Below are positions 16,722 through 25,067 of a stretch of DNA of 48,260 nucleotides, piece after piece. The notes below the pieces were generated by a model. It saw only the letters and a list, made by a program, of their open reading frames with translations. It did not search any database and had not been told where the DNA came from. A program made the position numbers and the translations under genes. This DNA comes from Alphaproteobacteria bacterium (GTDB lineage: Bacteria; Pseudomonadota; Alphaproteobacteria; ATCC43930; CGMCC-115725): the NCBI GenBank assembly GCA_019240125.1, contig JAFAYW010000024.1, positions 1-48,260 on the forward strand. The letters run 5' to 3'. Position 1 is the first letter of the stretch, and each line of letters begins with the position of its first letter.

Positions 16722-17735
16722 CTAGCGATGGGCGAGAAAGCCTGCCTGCTCCATTAGCTGCTTGTGCTCGGCCGCGGCCTGGCGCAGCCATGTCGCAAAA
16801 TCCTCACCGGTGAGGAACGTCGTGTCGTAGGCGCCTTCCTTCATGAAGGCTTGCCATTCCGGCGTCGTCCGCAGTTTTCCGAGAAATTGGATGTACCATT
16901 CGACCGCCTCGCCTTCGACCCCCGGCGGCATGAAGATGCCGCGCATCATCAGGTACCGCACGTCGAGGCCCGCTTCCCGACATGTTGGAATATCCTGCCA
17001 GGCCATGCCGCCGGCGACCTTGTCGGCATAGGCCATGCGCTTCGCATCGAACACGCAAAGCGGCCGCAATTTGCCCGCGCGCCATCCCTCCAGGGCCTCG
17101 ATCGGATTGTTGACCGTCGAGTCGATCTTCTTGTCGATCAGGTCCTGCGCCACCGAGCCCCCGCCACCCAGAGGCACATAGGTGAATTTGCCGCCGGTTT
17201 TCTGCTCGATCGCGGCGGTGACGATCTGGTCCTCCTGTTTTGCCCCAGTGCCGCCCATCTTGAACTTGCCCGGCGCCGCCTTGACCGCGGCGATGTAATC
17301 GGCGGCCGTCTTGTAGGGAGTGTCGGCGTTCACCCAGAGCACGAACTCATCGAGCGCCAGCATGGCGACCGGGGTGAAATCGCTCCACTCGAACGGCACG
17401 CCGGTCGAGAGCGGCGTTGTGAACAGGTTTGACAGGGTGATGACGATCTTGCTCGCATCACCGCTATCGCCTTTGACATCGAGAAACCCTTGCGCGCCCG
17501 CGCCCGCGCCCTCGTTCACGACATCGATCGGCTGCGGCTCGAGCTTGTTCTTGGCGGTAATCTCGGCGATCTGACGCGCCATCTGATCGGCACCGCCGCC
17601 CTTTCCCGCCGGTACGACAAACGTGATTGGTTGTGACGGCTGCCACGCGGCCCGCACCGCTGTTGCCGCCGAAACGAGACCGGCGAGACATAAAGCGATT
17701 GTCGCCAACAGCCGCACGCGATCGCGAGATGCCAT
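16722..17735 (-). CDS. Tripartite tricarboxylate transporter (TctC/Bug family) substrate-binding protein
   Basis: 337-residue periplasmic binding protein with a Sec signal peptide (about 1-30, RLLATIALCLAGLVSAATAVRA). The family opens its mature domain with a PITFVVP-x-GGGAD motif, seen here, and uses two loops to hold a carboxylate. Start ATG 17735 has GGGAGGA just upstream. No TctA/TctB membrane genes are adjacent, which is common for the expanded Bug family: such orphans may feed a distant transporter or a sensor. Ligand unknown. Confidence 0.92.
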   Translation of the reverse strand: MASRDRVRLLATIALCLAGLVSAATAVRAAWQPSQPITFVVPAGKGGGADQMARQIAEITAKNKLEPQPIDVVNEGAGAGAQGFLDVKGDSGDASKIVITLSNLFTTPLSTGVPFEWSDFTPVAMLALDEFVLWVNADTPYKTAADYIAAVKAAPGKFKMGGTGAKQEDQIVTAAIEQKTGGKFTYVPLGGGGSVAQDLIDKKIDSTVNNPIEALEGWRAGKLRPLCVFDAKRMAYADKVAGGMAWQDIPTCREAGLDVRYLMMRGIFMPPGVEGEAVEWYIQFLGKLRTTPEWQAFMKEGAYDTTFLTGEDFATWLRQAAAEHKQLMEQAGFLAHR

Positions 17736-17884
17736 CCCCGTCCTCCCTCACCAGCGAATCCACGTGCCGCGCCGGGCGGCGCCAAGCGGTGACATTTCGC
17801 CGATTTTTCCAATCTAGCATGCCGCGCGGTGGCGCGGCGTTCGGCCGCCCATCGCTACGACAACGATAAACCCGCCGCGCCGCT

Positions 17885-19492
17885 CTACTCCTTGTCGAGC
17901 CAGACCACGGCGAGGTCCTGATTGATGTAGTGGCTCGGGCTGATCCCCCAGCCGTGCACATACGAACGCTGCGGGATGATGCGGTATTGCCAGGGCAGCA
18001 TGATTTCACGCACCTGCGTATCGAGCACGTATTTCTCGAATTCGCGCATCAGCACCCGCTGCTTGGCTGGATCGCTCTCGCGCAGCATCTTCTGATACAT
18101 GTCGATTTCGGCCGGGTCTTCGTAATTGCCGTAATTCTCGGACTGCACCGAGCGCGGCAGGTACTTGCCGACATCGATCGGCGGATTGACGACACCCTGG
18201 CAGTTGAAATCGACCGTCACATCGAACGTACCGCCGCGCAGCGATTCGTAGAATGGGCCGGTCGGGATGACCTTCTGCGTCGCCTTGACGCCGATCTTGC
18301 TCCATTCGTCGATGACGAACGCGGCCTCGTATTTATAGGGCTGGTCGATGTTGCGGTTGACCAGTTCAAAGCTGAGTCCCTCGGCGCCGGCTTCCTTCAG
18401 CAGCCGCCTCGCCTCGGCGCGCGACTTCTCGATATCCGGGCCGAAACCGGGAAGCTGCTGCAGCTCATCCTTGGTGGCGGCCAGCGGCGAACCGGGGAAA
18501 ACGATGCCGCCCGGGGTCCGCACGATCGCTATTTTCGACAGCGCCGCCGCGCCCTTCCACTGATCGAGCGCCAGTGCCAGCGCGCGCCGCACACGGACAT
18601 CGTCAAACGGCTTTTTCTTTTCATTCGGGGTAATCAGGTTGGAGCAGTTCCAGTCGGATTCCTGCACCGTGATCTTGTCACCAAGGTCGCTGACCAGCTG
18701 GTCGCGCGCCGATGGCGGCAATCCGCGCATCTCCATCGCGGCGCGGTCGGCGCGGATCGCGTCGATACGCGTCGCCTGTTTGTCCGCGTAGATGCCGACA
18801 AACCCGTCGAGATAGGGCAGGCCTTGAACATAAAAATCGGGATTGCGCGTCCCCTTGATCGCCTGACCGATCTCAAGTCCGGCAAACTTGAAGGGACCGG
18901 ACCCCATCACGTTCTTCTCGTACCAACGCGGGTCGCGATCGATGATCTCCTTTTTGTAGACAAAGGCAAACGGGTCGGCGAGCGCTGGCAGGAACGCGGT
19001 TGTTGCATATTTCAGGTGAAAAACGACCGTCGAGGGGTCGGGCGCCTCGATCTTGTCCACCATGCCGAAATTTGATTGCCGCGCGCTGCTGACCCCCGGC
19101 GGCGGAAAGACGATCTCATTCCAGCTCGCGGCGACATCCGCCGATGTCAGCGGCGAGGCGTCATGGAACTTGACGCCGTCACGGATCTTGAACGCATAGG
19201 TCTTGCCGTCGTCGCCTGGGGTCGGTATCGCGGTGCACAAATCGCACACGAAATCCGTCGTCGACAGCGAGTTCTTTGGGTTGATGCGGATCAGAACGCT
19301 GTAGAACGGCGCTACTGATTGCGCCGTGGCAAAGGTGGTTTCGCGATGCCCATCGAAACTTGGCGGCGCATCGGCCGGGATCAGAAAGGTCAATGTGCCG
19401 CCGTGCTTTGGCTCATCTGCGGCGATTGCCGGCGTTGCCGCGGCGCCAGATAATGTCAGTGCCACTATGCCGTAAAGGCGCCCCACCCGCAT
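17885..19492 (-). CDS. ABC transporter substrate-binding protein, family 5 (peptide/nickel type)
   Basis: 535-residue periplasmic SBP_bac_5 protein. A signal peptide (about 1-24, ending ATPAIAA) precedes the mature start DEPKHGGTLTFLIPAD, typical for the family. The characteristic segment KFHDASPLTSADVAASW and the C-terminal lobe (FEKYVLDTQVREIMLPWQYRI) are present. I prefer ATG 19492 (MRVGRLYG): the GGAGGA that would serve it lies inside the four extra codons of the alternative start at 19504. No permease or ATPase genes flank it. Family members bind oligopeptides, nickel chelates, opines and other solutes. Confidence 0.92.
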   Translation of the reverse strand: MRVGRLYGIVALTLSGAAATPAIAADEPKHGGTLTFLIPADAPPSFDGHRETTFATAQSVAPFYSVLIRINPKNSLSTTDFVCDLCTAIPTPGDDGKTYAFKIRDGVKFHDASPLTSADVAASWNEIVFPPPGVSSARQSNFGMVDKIEAPDPSTVVFHLKYATTAFLPALADPFAFVYKKEIIDRDPRWYEKNVMGSGPFKFAGLEIGQAIKGTRNPDFYVQGLPYLDGFVGIYADKQATRIDAIRADRAAMEMRGLPPSARDQLVSDLGDKITVQESDWNCSNLITPNEKKKPFDDVRVRRALALALDQWKGAAALSKIAIVRTPGGIVFPGSPLAATKDELQQLPGFGPDIEKSRAEARRLLKEAGAEGLSFELVNRNIDQPYKYEAAFVIDEWSKIGVKATQKVIPTGPFYESLRGGTFDVTVDFNCQGVVNPPIDVGKYLPRSVQSENYGNYEDPAEIDMYQKMLRESDPAKQRVLMREFEKYVLDTQVREIMLPWQYRIIPQRSYVHGWGISPSHYINQDLAVVWLDKE

Positions 19493-19627
19493 CGTTCCTC
19501 CCATGCCCTGGCTCTGCCGGGCGTCGCCCCGGCTCTTCAGGGCAGCAAGATACGGCCGGCGCCTCGATTGTCACGCAAAGGGTACGATGAACGCGTGTTT
19601 TTCTCCCGTAGATGCGGAGGCGAGCCC

Positions 19628-20266
19628 GTGACCGAACCCTCATTCGATGCGGGCTTTCGCGAGACGCTGCGGCGGCTTTTCGAGTGGCGGCGCGATGTTC
19701 GGCATTTCCGGCGCGACCCGATCCCCGCCGGCGATGTCGAGCGACTGATCGGGATCGCCTGTCTCTCGCCCTCGGTGGGCCTCAGCCAGCCCTGGCGCTT
19801 CGTGATCGTGCGCGATGCCGCGCGGCGTCATCAGATCCGTGCCAATTTCGAGAGCTGCAACGCGGCGGCGCTGACGGGTTACACCGGCGAGCGCGCCGCG
19901 CTTTACGCCCGTCTCAAGCTCGCCGGGCTCGACGATGCACCCGAACAGCTCGCCGTCTTCGCTGACCCAGTCAGCACCACAGGGCACGGCCTCGGCCGCC
20001 GGACAATGCCCGAGACAATCGAGTTTTCCGTTGTCGCCGCGATCCACGCCTTGATGCTGGCGGCGCGCGCCGAAGGCATTGGCACCGGCTGGTTATCGAT
20101 CCTCGACCCGGCCGCGCTCGCCATCAGCCTCGATGTGCCGCCGGCTTGGGTTTTTATCGGCTATCTCTGCCTCGGCTATCCCGAAACCCCAGACGACACG
20201 CCGATGCTGCAGCGTGCCGGCTGGGAACAGCGGCGCCCCGCCGCGGAATTCATCTACCGCCGCTAA
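19628..20266 (+). CDS. bluB: 5,6-dimethylbenzimidazole synthase
   Basis: Nitroreductase-fold enzyme that uses O2 to break down reduced FMN and yields 5,6-dimethylbenzimidazole, the lower ligand of vitamin B12. The 212-residue protein shows the FMN-binding RRDVRHFRRD motif (21-30), SPSVGLSQPWRF (47-58) and GWLSILDP with the family's catalytic serine (S157). I chose GTG 19628 because GGAGG lies 7 bases upstream; the longer in-frame TTG at 19568 has nothing to support it. No other cobalamin genes and no recognisable cobalamin riboswitch are near, so it stands alone, divergent from the binding-protein gene. Confidence 0.93.
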   Translation: MTEPSFDAGFRETLRRLFEWRRDVRHFRRDPIPAGDVERLIGIACLSPSVGLSQPWRFVIVRDAARRHQIRANFESCNAAALTGYTGERAALYARLKLAGLDDAPEQLAVFADPVSTTGHGLGRRTMPETIEFSVVAAIHALMLAARAEGIGTGWLSILDPAALAISLDVPPAWVFIGYLCLGYPETPDDTPMLQRAGWEQRRPAAEFIYRR

Positions 20267-20472
20267 TCTACGCCTCGGCGTCATTCCCGCCGCCAAACGT
20301 ACTTCTCTTATTTTTAATGATTTTAATTACAAACCGCGCCTTGGTCAGTGGCGCGACCGGGCTTGTCGTTGAACTGTCTCGGTTGAGTCACGGGAAGGCA
20401 ATTTTCAACCGCTACGATCCTTCGGTCTGTTCCGATAACTCTTGCACTAAATTGAAACCGAGAGGAATCACG

Positions 20473-22482
20473 ATGCGAAACCTTGTTCCGCGCGGCGCGA
20501 GCGGCGTGTCTCGCCGTAAGCTGTTGAGCAGCGCTGCTATCGCCGCGATGCTGGCAAACAGTTTCATCCCTAGCATCGCCGTCGCCGCTGAAGCCGCCAG
20601 CAACGACGGAAATACCGCAACTCCGATTAAACACATCATCGTAATTATCGGTGAAAACCGCACATTCGATCATGTCTTCGCAACCTATGTGCCGGAAAAG
20701 AAGGGAGAAACGGTGTTGAATCTGCTCTCCCAAAACATCATCAAGGCGGATGGCTCGCCTGGGGTGAAATACGCCAGCGCCCTTCAGTTGAAAGCGCTCG
20801 ATCAAAGCCTTTATCAACTAAGTCCGCCAAAGGTGGGTGCTTATGCTACCCTGCCAGCGCCGCTTGCCGGCGGCGGCTATACGAATGGGCAACCGCCGTT
20901 CAGCACTACCGGTGAAGCCGAAACGTACGAAAATGGCTTGCCGCCGGGCTATTACAAATACCTAACGACAGGTGCCGTTCCAGCCGCGCTGCTTGGCAAA
21001 CCCGATACGCGCATCAGCTACGCCGGTCACGACGTCAACAGTCTGCCAGCGGGCCCGTATCAGCTCACTCCCGGTCTCGCTTACGACGACTTCGCCGAGA
21101 GCCCGGTCCACCGCTTCTACCAGATGTGGCAGCAGCTCGATTGCAGTGGCAGCCGGGGCTGCGGCAATGACCTGTTCCCCTGGGTCGAGGCGACGGTGGG
21201 CGCGGGCAGCAATGGCAGCCCACCGCCGACCGACTTCACCTACAAGGAAGGCGCCACCTCGATGGGCTTTTACAATGTCCAGCAGGGTGACGCGCCATAC
21301 TTCAAGGAACTCGCCGATAAATACACGATGAGCGACAACTACCATCAGGCGGTAAACGGCGGGACCGGCGCCAATCACATCATGATGGGAACCGGTGACG
21401 CAATCTGGTTCAGCGACGGTCGCGGCACGCCGGCCAAGCCGCCGCACAACCAGCTCGTTGCCGGCGGCAGCAAAAACGCCGGAGTGGTCGACGAGATCGA
21501 AAACCCGAACCCGTTGCCGGGGACCAACAATTGGTACACTGAAGACGGATACGGCGGTGGCTCTTACGGGTCCGCCTCTTCCGGCGGCGGCAGCTACACC
21601 GAGTGTGCCGACGCGACGGCGCCCGGGGTGCAACCGATCGTCGATTACCTGAAAGCGAAGAAGGTTAAGCCAAACTGCCAGCCCGGACATTATTATCTTT
21701 TGAACAACTACAATCCGGGCTACTACGGCGACGGGACAAGCGCATATGCCGATATCAAGAATCCGCTCAACACGGTGTTCACCGTTCCGCCTTCCAACGT
21801 ACCGAATATCGGCGACGCACTCCTCAAGAAGAACATCTCGTTCGCCTATTTCGGCGATCAATTCAACGCTTACCTGGCAAACCCCTACAACAACTACGTG
21901 ACTCCGGATAATCAGTATTGTAACATCTGCAATTTCTTCCAGTACTCCACATCGATCATGACCAATGACAAGGTGCGAAAGGCAGCACTACAAGATACCT
22001 CCGACCTGTACAATGATCTGATGACCGGCAATCTGCCCGCGGTTTCGTTTGTCAAGCCGAGCGGCTATCTCGACGGCCACCCGGCTTCGTCAAAGCTCGA
22101 TCTTCTCGAAGGATTTGTGAAGAAGGTCGTGGATCTGACAAAAGAAAATAAAGATCTGTGGGGGAATACTGCGATCTTCGTAACGATGGACGAAGGCGGC
22201 GGGTATTACGACTCGGGGTATGTTCAGCCGCTTGATTATTTCGGCGACGGAACGCGCATCCCGATGATCGCGGTGTCGAAGTACAGCAAAGGCGGCCACA
22301 TCTCGCACGTCTATTCCGACCACGTCTCGATCCTGAAGTTCATCGAGGCGAATTGGGGGGTGGCGCCGATCACCAACCGCAGCCGCGATAACCTCCCCAA
22401 TCCCGTCAACGGGGCCGACCCGTACGAACCCACCAACGGCCCCGCGATCGGCGACCTGATGGACCTCTTCGACTTCCGATAG
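20473..22482 (+). CDS. Exported phosphoesterase (phospholipase C / acid phosphatase-type, alkaline phosphatase superfamily)
   Basis: 669-residue protein with a Tat-like signal (SRRKLLSSAAIAAMLA, 13-28). The catalytic motif of the PF04185 phosphoesterase family, GENRTFDHVF, gives E61-N62 and the T64 nucleophile. Late metal-site motifs VTMDEGGGYYD and YSDHVSILKFIE are intact. Family members hydrolyse phosphatidylcholine or other phosphomonoesters and diesters. An inserted glycine/tyrosine-rich stretch (GYGGGSYGSASSGGGSY) sits mid-protein. Start ATG 20473 has GAGAGGA upstream; the 109 earlier in-frame codons overlap bluB and are rejected. The coding region and its AT-rich leader (about 20300-20470) look lower in GC than the neighbours, so horizontal gain is possible. 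Confidence 0.88.
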   Translation: MRNLVPRGASGVSRRKLLSSAAIAAMLANSFIPSIAVAAEAASNDGNTATPIKHIIVIIGENRTFDHVFATYVPEKKGETVLNLLSQNIIKADGSPGVKYASALQLKALDQSLYQLSPPKVGAYATLPAPLAGGGYTNGQPPFSTTGEAETYENGLPPGYYKYLTTGAVPAALLGKPDTRISYAGHDVNSLPAGPYQLTPGLAYDDFAESPVHRFYQMWQQLDCSGSRGCGNDLFPWVEATVGAGSNGSPPPTDFTYKEGATSMGFYNVQQGDAPYFKELADKYTMSDNYHQAVNGGTGANHIMMGTGDAIWFSDGRGTPAKPPHNQLVAGGSKNAGVVDEIENPNPLPGTNNWYTEDGYGGGSYGSASSGGGSYTECADATAPGVQPIVDYLKAKKVKPNCQPGHYYLLNNYNPGYYGDGTSAYADIKNPLNTVFTVPPSNVPNIGDALLKKNISFAYFGDQFNAYLANPYNNYVTPDNQYCNICNFFQYSTSIMTNDKVRKAALQDTSDLYNDLMTGNLPAVSFVKPSGYLDGHPASSKLDLLEGFVKKVVDLTKENKDLWGNTAIFVTMDEGGGYYDSGYVQPLDYFGDGTRIPMIAVSKYSKGGHISHVYSDHVSILKFIEANWGVAPITNRSRDNLPNPVNGADPYEPTNGPAIGDLMDLFDFR

Positions 22483-22554
22483 ACGTGAACTGACACCTGC
22501 GAGCGGTGCGCCCAGCCGGCGCGCCGCTCTTTCTTTGCCGCCGCTCGCAACGGT

Positions 22555-24894
22555 TTACCGGCATTCGTCGCCAGCCTTATGCCGCGCCTGCCGTATCGCA
22601 CGCCACAGCCGCTCGGGCGTCGCGGGCATCGGCACATCGCGTATTCCGAGCGTCGCCAGCGCATCGACCAGCGCGTTGCCGACCGCCGGCATCGCCCCCA
22701 CGGCGCCCGCCTCGCCGGCGCCCTTGACGCCGAGCGGGTTGGTTTTAGTCGGCACCGGGTTGGTCTCGCAATGCATGTCGGGAATGCCGCCCGCCCGGGG
22801 CATCGCGTAATCCATAAACGAGCCGGTCATCAGCTGCCCCGAGCCCGGGTCGAAATGGATGTCTTCCATCAACAGCTGGCCGATCCCCTGGGCGATGCCG
22901 CCGCGAATCTGGCCCTCAAGCAACAGCGGGTTCATCACCGTGCCGACATCGTCGACGACAAAATAGCGCTGGATATCGACTTCGCCGGTATCCGGATCGA
23001 TCTCCAATTCGCAGATATGCACGCCGTTCGGGAAATTCTGGTCGCGCGCCCGATAAGCAGCGCTGGCAACAAGGCCCGGCTCCATATCGTCCGGCAGGCT
23101 GTTCGGGTTCCAGGCATCGGCCGCGATATCGCCGAGCGATAGCGCGCGGTTCACGAGCGGCGCGGTAAACTGGCCGTCCTCGAACGCCACATCATCCGCC
23201 GCCACCCCCAGCGTATGCGCCGCGATCGTCCTAGCCTTGGCGATGATCTTGTCGGTCGCCATCAATACCGCCGAGCCGCCCAAGGTCGCCGAGCGCGACC
23301 CCCCTGTGCCCTCACCGAGCGCCACCTTGTCGGTATCGCCCTGGATGTAGCTGACCTGGTCGGGATGCAGCCCGAGCTTGTCGCACATCAGTTGCTTGTA
23401 GACGGTCTCGTGCCCCATGCCCTGGGTAATCGACCCCGACAGCAACGTCGCCGTACCACCGCGCTCGAAACGGATTTCCGCCGCCTCAAAGCCGCCCGCG
23501 GCAGCGCGCTCGATCGTGTTGGACAGGCCGAGTCCGCGCAATTTACCGCGCTTCTCAGCCTCGGCGCGGCGCGCCGCGAAGCCGGGCACATCGGCAAAGT
23601 CGAGCGCGAGATCGAGGTTCTTTTCGAACTCGCCGCTGTCATAGGTGAAAATCAGCCCGGTCTTGAACGGCATCGCCTCGGGCGGGATCGTGTTGCGGCG
23701 GCGCAGTTCGATGCGGTCGATGCCGAGTTCGGCCGCCGCCTCGTCGACCATGCGCTCGATGACATAGGCGAATTCCGGCCGCCCATTGCCGCGATAGGGC
23801 CGCACCGGGTTGGTATTGGTGAACACCGCCGTCACCTCGGCATGCATCGCCGGGGTGCGGTACACCCCCGCCAAGGTGCCGAGATTCATCACAAACACAT
23901 TCGAGTTGGCCTGCGCATAAGCGCCGACCGCCGCCGTCGTGCGAGTACGAAAGCCAAGGAAATGCCCCGCGCTATCGAGCGCCAGTTCGGCCTCGGTGAC
24001 GTGATCGCGCGCCTGGGCATCGCTGAGGAAGGCCTCGGAGCGGGTGCTGGTCCATTTCACCGGCCGCTCCAACAGCTTGGAGGCGAGCAGGCACAGCGCG
24101 ACCTCGTTATAGATCGCCGATTTCATGCCAAAGCTGCCGCCGATATCGCCGGCCACGACCCGCACCCGGCTTTCCGGCACGTGCATGATCTCCGCCAGCT
24201 CGGCGCGGTAGGAATGGGTGCGCTGCAGGGTGGTGTAGCAGGTGAAGCGGCTGTCGGCCGGGTTGTAGTCGCCGATCGCGCCGCGCGGTTCCATCGCCGC
24301 CGCCGTCACCCGGTTGATCACGAGGCGCCGCTTGACGATGCGGTGGGCGCGGGCAAAGGCGGCCTCAGTCGCCGCCGCGTCGCCGACCGCATGCACAAAG
24401 CAGATATTGTCAGGGCAATCCTCCCAAACCAGCGGCGCGTCGGACGCCAGCGCCCCCTCGGTCGAGACAACAGCCGGCAGCGGCTCGTACTCGACCTCGA
24501 TCAATTCAGCCGCGTCGGCCGCCTGATGCCGCGTCTCGGCGACGATAAAGGCGACATAATCGCCGACCCAGCGCACCCGGTCCGAGACCAAGGCCGGAAA
24601 GCGCGGCCGGTACATCGGCTCACCGCCACGCCGCCGCATACCGCCCGGCACCGGCAGATCGGTCCACCCCGATTGCTGCCATTCCGCCCCGGTCAATACC
24701 GCCAGCACCCCCGGCGCGGCGCGCGCCTGGCTCGCGTCGATTGAGCGGATGCGGGCATGCGCATAGGGCGAGCGCAAGACGTGGCCAAAGACCATTCGGG
24801 GCAACACGATGTCATCGACATAACGGCCGCCGCCGCGCAACAAACGCGGATCCTCAAAGCGTGGTACCGGCTGCCCCAGCGCGAATTCGCCCAT
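22555..24894 (-). CDS. Xanthine dehydrogenase family protein, molybdopterin-binding large subunit
   Basis: 779 residues, the full length of a CoxL/aldehyde-oxidase-type large subunit that holds the Mo-molybdopterin cytosine dinucleotide cofactor and hydroxylates or oxidises a substrate. The N-terminus (PRFEDPRLLRGGGRYVDD) is standard. The active-site loop reads PYRGNGRPE, not the AYRCSFR of form I CO dehydrogenase, so it is not a true CO dehydrogenase. The catalytic glutamate motif GVKGAGEAGAVG is present near the C-terminus. The usual FAD-binding medium and 2Fe-2S small subunit genes are not adjacent, so it must pair with subunits encoded elsewhere. Substrate unknown. The molybdate uptake genes lie only about 4 kb away. 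Confidence 0.92.
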   Translation of the reverse strand: MGEFALGQPVPRFEDPRLLRGGGRYVDDIVLPRMVFGHVLRSPYAHARIRSIDASQARAAPGVLAVLTGAEWQQSGWTDLPVPGGMRRRGGEPMYRPRFPALVSDRVRWVGDYVAFIVAETRHQAADAAELIEVEYEPLPAVVSTEGALASDAPLVWEDCPDNICFVHAVGDAAATEAAFARAHRIVKRRLVINRVTAAAMEPRGAIGDYNPADSRFTCYTTLQRTHSYRAELAEIMHVPESRVRVVAGDIGGSFGMKSAIYNEVALCLLASKLLERPVKWTSTRSEAFLSDAQARDHVTEAELALDSAGHFLGFRTRTTAAVGAYAQANSNVFVMNLGTLAGVYRTPAMHAEVTAVFTNTNPVRPYRGNGRPEFAYVIERMVDEAAAELGIDRIELRRRNTIPPEAMPFKTGLIFTYDSGEFEKNLDLALDFADVPGFAARRAEAEKRGKLRGLGLSNTIERAAAGGFEAAEIRFERGGTATLLSGSITQGMGHETVYKQLMCDKLGLHPDQVSYIQGDTDKVALGEGTGGSRSATLGGSAVLMATDKIIAKARTIAAHTLGVAADDVAFEDGQFTAPLVNRALSLGDIAADAWNPNSLPDDMEPGLVASAAYRARDQNFPNGVHICELEIDPDTGEVDIQRYFVVDDVGTVMNPLLLEGQIRGGIAQGIGQLLMEDIHFDPGSGQLMTGSFMDYAMPRAGGIPDMHCETNPVPTKTNPLGVKGAGEAGAVGAMPAVGNALVDALATLGIRDVPMPATPERLWRAIRQARHKAGDECR

Positions 24895-24923
24895 TCCCGA
24901 TCGTCCCCCTCGTCAACGCCCGA

Positions 24924-24949
24924 TCATAACACGCCCGTCATAACACGCC
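24924..24949. repeat. Tandem 12-bp direct repeat TCATAACACGCC in divergent intergenic region
   Basis: TCATAACACGCC occurs at 24924-24935 and 24938-24949, a 14-base period, within the 173-base gap between the divergent molybdenum hydroxylase and heptosyltransferase genes. Direct repeats at this position may be regulator sites; they could also be a chance slippage duplication. Confidence 0.5.
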
Positions 24950-25067
24950 TGCCAGGGCATCGCGGCGCCAGGAGTGATGCCTTCCACCCCCGGCAAGATC
25001 GGTTGAGCCGCGCCGTAGCCCGGAGTAATTTCCGCCTACATCATTCTATTTGTTTGGAGTTGCCGGC

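Noticed and set aside
19493..19627. Possible cobalamin riboswitch ahead of bluB
   Set aside because: The gap is only 135 bases and shows no B12-box-like conserved core; an imperfect inverted repeat near 19505-19543 is all that is visible.
23215..24744. 509-codon open frame antisense to the molybdenum hydroxylase
   Set aside because: Shadow of a well-conserved gene; product is arginine/alanine-rich with no motif.
22555..24894. Aerobic carbon monoxide dehydrogenase CoxL
   Set aside because: The active-site loop is PYRGNGRPE, not the AYRCSFR motif of form I CO dehydrogenase.
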